Assembly: GCF_001506165.1 (NCBI RefSeq)
Contig: NZ_CP011427.1
Span: 1,178,001 to 1,242,000 of the forward strand
DNA length: 64,000 nucleotides
Reading direction: 5' to 3'
From: Pantoea vagans
GTDB taxonomy: Bacteria > Pseudomonadota > Gammaproteobacteria > Enterobacterales > Enterobacteriaceae
This document shows positions 60,584 through 64,000 of this stretch, piece by piece. Position numbers and translations under genes: made by a program. Under the pieces are notes generated by a model. The model made no database searches. It was not told the origin of the DNA and saw only the letters and a list, made by a program, of their open reading frames with translations. Within the stretch, counting starts at the first letter, position 1. Each line of letters begins with the position of its first letter.

Positions 60584-61429
60584 TTAACCCTGCTGTTCCG
60601 ACTTCAACCACGCAATCTCATCTTTCCAGATATCCGGATTAATGGTTTCCAGAATCATCGGAATGCCGTCGAAACGCTTATCCTTCATCAGCCAGCTAAA
60701 GACTGTCTTGCCTATGTTGCCTTCACCCAAACTGTGGTGGCGGTCGACCCGGCTGCCGAGCGTGCTTTTGGCATCATTCAGGTGCATGCCACGCAGATAC
60801 TGGAAGCCGACAATGCGCTCAAACTCGGCAAAGGTCGCCACACAATCCTCTTCGGTACGCAGGTCGTAACCCCCGGCGAAAGCATGGCAGGTATCGATAC
60901 AGACACCGACACGTGATTTATCTTCTACGTGCTCAATAATGGCGGCGAGATGTTCAAAGCGGAAGCCAAGGTTGCTTCCCTGACCGGCAGTATTCTCGAT
61001 CACCGCCACCACATTGTTTGTCTTATCCAGCGCAATATTGATCGATTCGGCGATGCGCTTAAGGCAGGCATCTTCTTCAATCTGTTGCAGATGGCTACCG
61101 GGATGGAAATTCAGCAGCGTCAGCCCAAGTTGCTCCGCACGCTGCATCTCATCCAGGAACGCATCCCGCGATTTTTCCAGCGCATCCATCACCGGATGGC
61201 CAAGGTTAATCAGATAGCTGTCATGCGGCAGAATCTGCGCTGAGGTGAAGTGATACTGCTCGCAGGCCGTTTTGAAGGCATCGATGACTTCACCTGACAG
61301 CGGCGCGGCTTTCCATTGGCGCTGGTTCTTGGTGAACAGCGCGAAGGCTGTGGCTTCGAGTTCATGGGCACGGATAACTGCCTGGTCTACGCCGCCTGAT
61401 GCACTGACGTGTGCGCCGATATATTTCAT
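60584..61429 (-). CDS. nfo: Endonuclease IV
   Basis: The 281-residue AP endonuclease of the xylose-isomerase-like fold starts [18 protein letters not shown]. Zinc-ligand regions [30 protein letters not shown] and HLNDAK are all present. It acts on abasic and oxidised sites in base excision repair. I chose the ATG at 61429 with AGGAG upstream; 37 more open codons upstream lack homology. Confidence 0.96.
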   Translation of the reverse strand: MKYIGAHVSASGGVDQAVIRAHELEATAFALFTKNQRQWKAAPLSGEVIDAFKTACEQYHFTSAQILPHDSYLINLGHPVMDALEKSRDAFLDEMQRAEQLGLTLLNFHPGSHLQQIEEDACLKRIAESINIALDKTNNVVAVIENTAGQGSNLGFRFEHLAAIIEHVEDKSRVGVCIDTCHAFAGGYDLRTEEDCVATFAEFERIVGFQYLRGMHLNDAKSTLGSRVDRHHSLGEGNIGKTVFSWLMKDKRFDGIPMILETINPDIWKDEIAWLKSEQQG

Positions 61430-61537
61430 GCCGCTCTCCTGGTTGGGCGATTGCTGCTGCAAAGGGAACATCATAGCGGATGCGATAGCGCCATAACATC
61501 TTGCAGTAGCCCCTGACAGAAAAACGGCACAATGAAA

Positions 61538-61614
61538 CACCTACCAAAATTGGCAGGTGCAAGATTTTGCAAGTTAACTATAGTTTCACAAATCAGTTTT
61601 TTTTAACTATAACT
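61538..61614 (+). promoter_or_regulatory. Repeat-rich promoter of the AT-rich gene
   Basis: A hairpin-like repeat CACCTACCA-N4-TGGCAGGTG (one mismatch) at 61538-61559 is followed by two direct copies of TTAACTATA at 61574-61582 and 61603-61611. The second touches the gene start. The palindrome AACTATAGTT overlaps the first copy. These look like operator sites; no regulator is assigned. Confidence 0.45.
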
Positions 61615-61956
61615 ATGAAAACAGCCTATCGAAGTACCTTTGATACCGCTTTACAGCATGAAAATCTCAATGTTATCCATAAAATAACTTTAGGTAAGCG
61701 CAAAGATATTACCCTTTTTTATAATGGAAACGGCACCGTCGGGTTCACCCTGGCCGTTCCCGAAACCGATAACTCACTGGTGCATTTTTACCGCTATGGC
61801 GTGAATCACAGTGAGCCGAAAAAGTTATATCGCTCGGAATGCCTTTACTCACGTCGAGAAAACTTCGGCTATCAAGACTGGCTCATCCGTACCATCACCG
61901 ATGAATTCACCGCCTGCGACACCGCTCTGGAAGAGTTGATTGGCATGAAATCCTAG
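61615..61956 (+). CDS. AT-rich gene, unknown 113-residue protein
   Basis: The protein begins MKTAYRSTFDTALQHENLNV and has no motif I recognise. It is soluble, with several aromatic residues (FYNGNGTVGFTL, HFYRYGVNH) and a Glu-rich end. The first part is clearly AT-rich compared with its neighbours, which hints at horizontal transfer. The frame is open to 61567, but the ATG at 61615 is preferred since the upstream codons overlap the repeat region. No strong ribosome site is seen. Confidence 0.6.
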   Translation: MKTAYRSTFDTALQHENLNVIHKITLGKRKDITLFYNGNGTVGFTLAVPETDNSLVHFYRYGVNHSEPKKLYRSECLYSRRENFGYQDWLIRTITDEFTACDTALEELIGMKS

Positions 61957-62038
61957 TCGCCCTGCAATCTGGCTGGTTTAAACGTAAAATTGGTAATATA
62001 TTTATCACCAACCAGAATAAGTAATAAGGGACGATGGG

Positions 62039-62416
62039 ATGTTCATGCGCTTGCGCCGCTGGGCACGGCTGATCAAACGTGATGTGTTAACACTGTGGTT
62101 TGCCTGCCGCGACCCGCGTACGCCATGGTGGTTTAAGCTAATGGCGTTTGGCATTGTGGCGTATGCACTCAGCCCTATCGACCTCATCCCTGATTTCATT
62201 CCCATCATCGGTCTACTGGATGACGCCATCATTGTCCCGCTTGGCGTCATTATCCTGCTGCGCTTATTACCACGTGAAATCCGCATTAGCAGTGCGGAGC
62301 GAGCGGAGGTGCAGCGCGCGCGCGGCAAGAAAATCGTCAGTTGGGCCGGATTTGGCCTGACGGTGCTGATCTGGCTGGCGGTGGTGGTTTATCTTGTGAA
62401 GCGATACGCAATGTGA
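62039..62416 (+). CDS. YkvA-like (DUF1232) membrane protein
   Basis: The 125-residue protein contains the DUF1232 hallmark ALSPIDLIPDFIPIIGLLDD (about residues 42-62) within hydrophobic segments, plus a C-terminal helix (about 100-120). The function is unknown; E. coli does not carry it at this site. It ends 9 bases before yeiE in the same direction. Confidence 0.85.
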   Translation: MFMRLRRWARLIKRDVLTLWFACRDPRTPWWFKLMAFGIVAYALSPIDLIPDFIPIIGLLDDAIIVPLGVIILLRLLPREIRISSAERAEVQRARGKKIVSWAGFGLTVLIWLAVVVYLVKRYAM

Positions 62417-62425
62417 GGAGGGCGC

Positions 62426-63292
62426 ATGCACATTACGCTGCGTCAGATTGAAGTCTTTACAGAAGTGCTCAAAAGCGGTTCGACCACCCAGGCGTCACAG
62501 GTATTGTCATTGTCGCAGTCAGCCGTCAGTGCGGCGCTGGCCGATCTTGAAAATCAGCTTGGCGTGCAACTCTTTGATCGCGTCGGTAAACGATTAGTCC
62601 TGAACGAGCATGGACGTCTGCTTTATCCGCGGGCGGTCGGGTTGCTGGAGCAGGCCGGTGAGATCGAGCAACTGTTTAAAGAAGATAATGGCGCGATTCG
62701 TTTGTTTGCCAGCAGCACCATCGGCAATTATCTGCTGCCGGGGATGATCGCCGCCTATCGCCGCGATTTTCCCACCTTGCCGCTGGAACTCAGCGTGGGG
62801 AACAGTCAGGACGCCATCAATGCCGTGGCGGATTTTCGCGTGGATATCGGCCTGATCGAAGGACCATGCCATGAACCGGACATCGTCAGCGAAGCCTGGC
62901 TCGAAGATGAACTGGTGGTATTTGCTGCCCCGGATGCCGAGATTCTTCAGCAGCCGATCACCCTGGAAACCCTGGCCGCAGCGCCGTGGATTTTGCGTGA
63001 ACGGGGGTCGGGCACCCGTGAAATCGTCGATTACTTGCTGCTGTCCCATCTGCCACAGTTTCAACTCGGTATGGAGTTGGGCAACTCTGAGGCGATTAAA
63101 CATGCGGTGCGACACGGCATGGGTATCAGTTGTTTATCGCGTCGCGTGATCAGTGATTTGCTGGACGCGGGCACCTTAGTGGAAGTGGTTGTGCCCTTGC
63201 CACGCCTGACGCGCACGCTTTATCGCATCCATCATCGGCAGAAACATCTGTCGAAAGCATTGAGTCGTTTTCTCTCTTATTGCCGCGAGTGA
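62426..63292 (+). CDS. yeiE: LysR-family regulator YeiE
   Basis: The 288-residue protein has an N-terminal winged helix-turn-helix ([38 protein letters not shown]) and a substrate-binding domain with [16 protein letters not shown]. It matches E. coli YeiE, implicated in sulfite response, motility and lysP control. It sits directly before lysP in the same orientation, as in E. coli. Confidence 0.93.
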   Translation: MHITLRQIEVFTEVLKSGSTTQASQVLSLSQSAVSAALADLENQLGVQLFDRVGKRLVLNEHGRLLYPRAVGLLEQAGEIEQLFKEDNGAIRLFASSTIGNYLLPGMIAAYRRDFPTLPLELSVGNSQDAINAVADFRVDIGLIEGPCHEPDIVSEAWLEDELVVFAAPDAEILQQPITLETLAAAPWILRERGSGTREIVDYLLLSHLPQFQLGMELGNSEAIKHAVRHGMGISCLSRRVISDLLDAGTLVEVVVPLPRLTRTLYRIHHRQKHLSKALSRFLSYCRE

Positions 63293-63429
63293 TCGCGGCC
63301 TGCTGGACGCGGCTGGCTAATAATTTCGCGGCGATTATGAAGGTAACTAATAACCCGACGTGAATGCTATACAGCTTGGGGTTAGCTGCTACAATCGCGC
63401 CTTATTTTTATCCAGCATAGCGTTTACAC

Positions 63430-64000
63430 ATGCATAATGACTCAAAAACAACACAACAACCTGGATTGCGCCGTGAATTAAAAGCGCGTCATCTCACTAT
63501 GATCGCCATTGGCGGTTCCATCGGCACCGGCCTGTTTGTCGCCTCGGGTGCCACCATCTCTCAGGCAGGTCCCGGCGGTGCGTTACTCTCCTACGCGCTC
63601 ATCGGCCTGATGGTTTACTTCCTGATGACCAGCCTTGGTGAACTGGCGGCGTTTATGCCGGTTTCAGGCTCTTTCGCCACCTACGGCTCTAAATACGTCG
63701 AAGAAGGTTTTGGCTTCGCGCTGGGCTGGAACTACTGGTACAACTGGGCAGTGACCATTGCCGTGGATTTGGTGGCCTCGCAGTTAGTGATGAACTACTG
63801 GTTCCCGGATACACCCGGCTGGATCTGGAGCGCACTGTTCCTCGGCCTGATGTTCCTGCTTAACTACATCTCAGTAAAAGGCTTCGGCGAAGCGGAATAT
63901 TGGTTCTCGTTAATCAAAGTCGCGACCGTGATCATCTTTATCGTGGTTGGCGTACTGATGATCGTGGGCATCATGCGCGGTGCAGAAAATGCCGGCTGGC
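63430..64000 (+). CDS. lysP: Lysine-specific permease, 5-prime part
   Basis: The gene runs off the right edge with 190 codons present of about 489. The amino-acid permease core LRRELKARHLTMIAIGGSIG, GTGLFVASG, SGSFATYGS and WNYWYNWAVTIAVDL is nearly identical to E. coli LysP. It imports lysine with protons and, in E. coli, regulates CadC. The 137-base gap before it should hold its promoter; no clear operator was identified. Confidence 0.95.
   Translation, partial: MHNDSKTTQQPGLRRELKARHLTMIAIGGSIGTGLFVASGATISQAGPGGALLSYALIGLMVYFLMTSLGELAAFMPVSGSFATYGSKYVEEGFGFALGWNYWYNWAVTIAVDLVASQLVMNYWFPDTPGWIWSALFLGLMFLLNYISVKGFGEAEYWFSLIKVATVIIFIVVGVLMIVGIMRGAENAGW

Noticed and set aside
1..64000. CRISPR array, insertion sequence or prophage
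   Set aside because: No regularly spaced direct repeats with unique spacers, no transposase, integrase or phage structural genes were seen on either strand.

Overview
The window is chromosomal DNA from a gammaproteobacterium of the order Enterobacterales. It most likely comes from the Erwiniaceae and is Pantoea-like. Almost every gene is close to an Escherichia coli K-12 gene, and the blocks follow the E. coli nuo to lysP segment: nuoJKLMN, elaA, elaB, yfaY, nrdAB-yfaE, ubiG-gyrA-rcsC, rcsB-rcsD, micF-ompC, apbE-alkB-yojI, proL-yejM-yejL, yejK-rplY-radD-rsuA-bcr-yejG, yejFEBA, pdeN-mepS-lpxT-yeiR-efpL-yeiW, fruBKA, nfo, yeiE-lysP. The family assignment is inference. It rests on departures from E. 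coli (opgD between elaA and elaB, an lsrK/lsrG pair next to nrdA, no ada beside alkB) and on abundant short palindromic repeats.

Layout. 1-5.8 kb: the distal part of the NADH dehydrogenase I operon, ending in a clear terminator. 5.9-14 kb: elaA, opgD, elaB, yfaY and the class Ia ribonucleotide reductase operon nrdA-nrdB-yfaE with its NrdR/DnaA-type promoter region. 14.4-16.8 kb: a divergent lsrK/lsrG pair (AI-2 signal kinase and phospho-AI-2 isomerase) without lsrR, lsrACDB or lsrF, followed by two different tandem repeats. 16.8-30 kb: ubiG, gyrA, the Rcs phosphorelay (rcsC, rcsB, rcsD), an MFS gene, the antisense RNA gene micF and the porin ompC. 30-36.4 kb: a TetR regulator divergent from an NTF2-like gene across two copies of an 18-bp operator-like palindrome, two small candidate ORFs, then apbE, alkB, yojI and a phosphopantetheinyl transferase. 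36.4-45 kb: tRNA-Pro(GGG), yejM/yejL, yejK, rplY, radD, rsuA, bcr, yejG. 45-56.5 kb: the YejABEF peptide importer, a CSS-EAL phosphodiesterase, mepS, lpxT, yeiR with a Zur-box-like palindrome, efpL, yeiW. 56.7-64 kb: the fructose PTS operon with two Cra operators, nfo, an AT-rich unrecognised gene, a YkvA-like membrane protein, yeiE and the 5-prime part of lysP.

Functional themes are respiration (nuo, ubiG, apbE), nucleotide and DNA maintenance (nrd, gyrA, alkB, radD, nfo), and envelope homeostasis (opgD, Rcs, ompC/micF, yejM, mepS, lpxT). The rest covers sugar, peptide and lysine uptake.

I found no complete mobile element, CRISPR array or defence system. The parts least explained by known genes are the orphan lsrK/lsrG locus, a family of interchangeable palindromes in intergenic gaps, the Zur-like site before yeiR, the twin TetR-type operators, the candidate small proteins, and the unexplained DNA beside tRNA-Pro. 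All family assignments come from reading the translations against remembered E. coli homologues; no database search was run.
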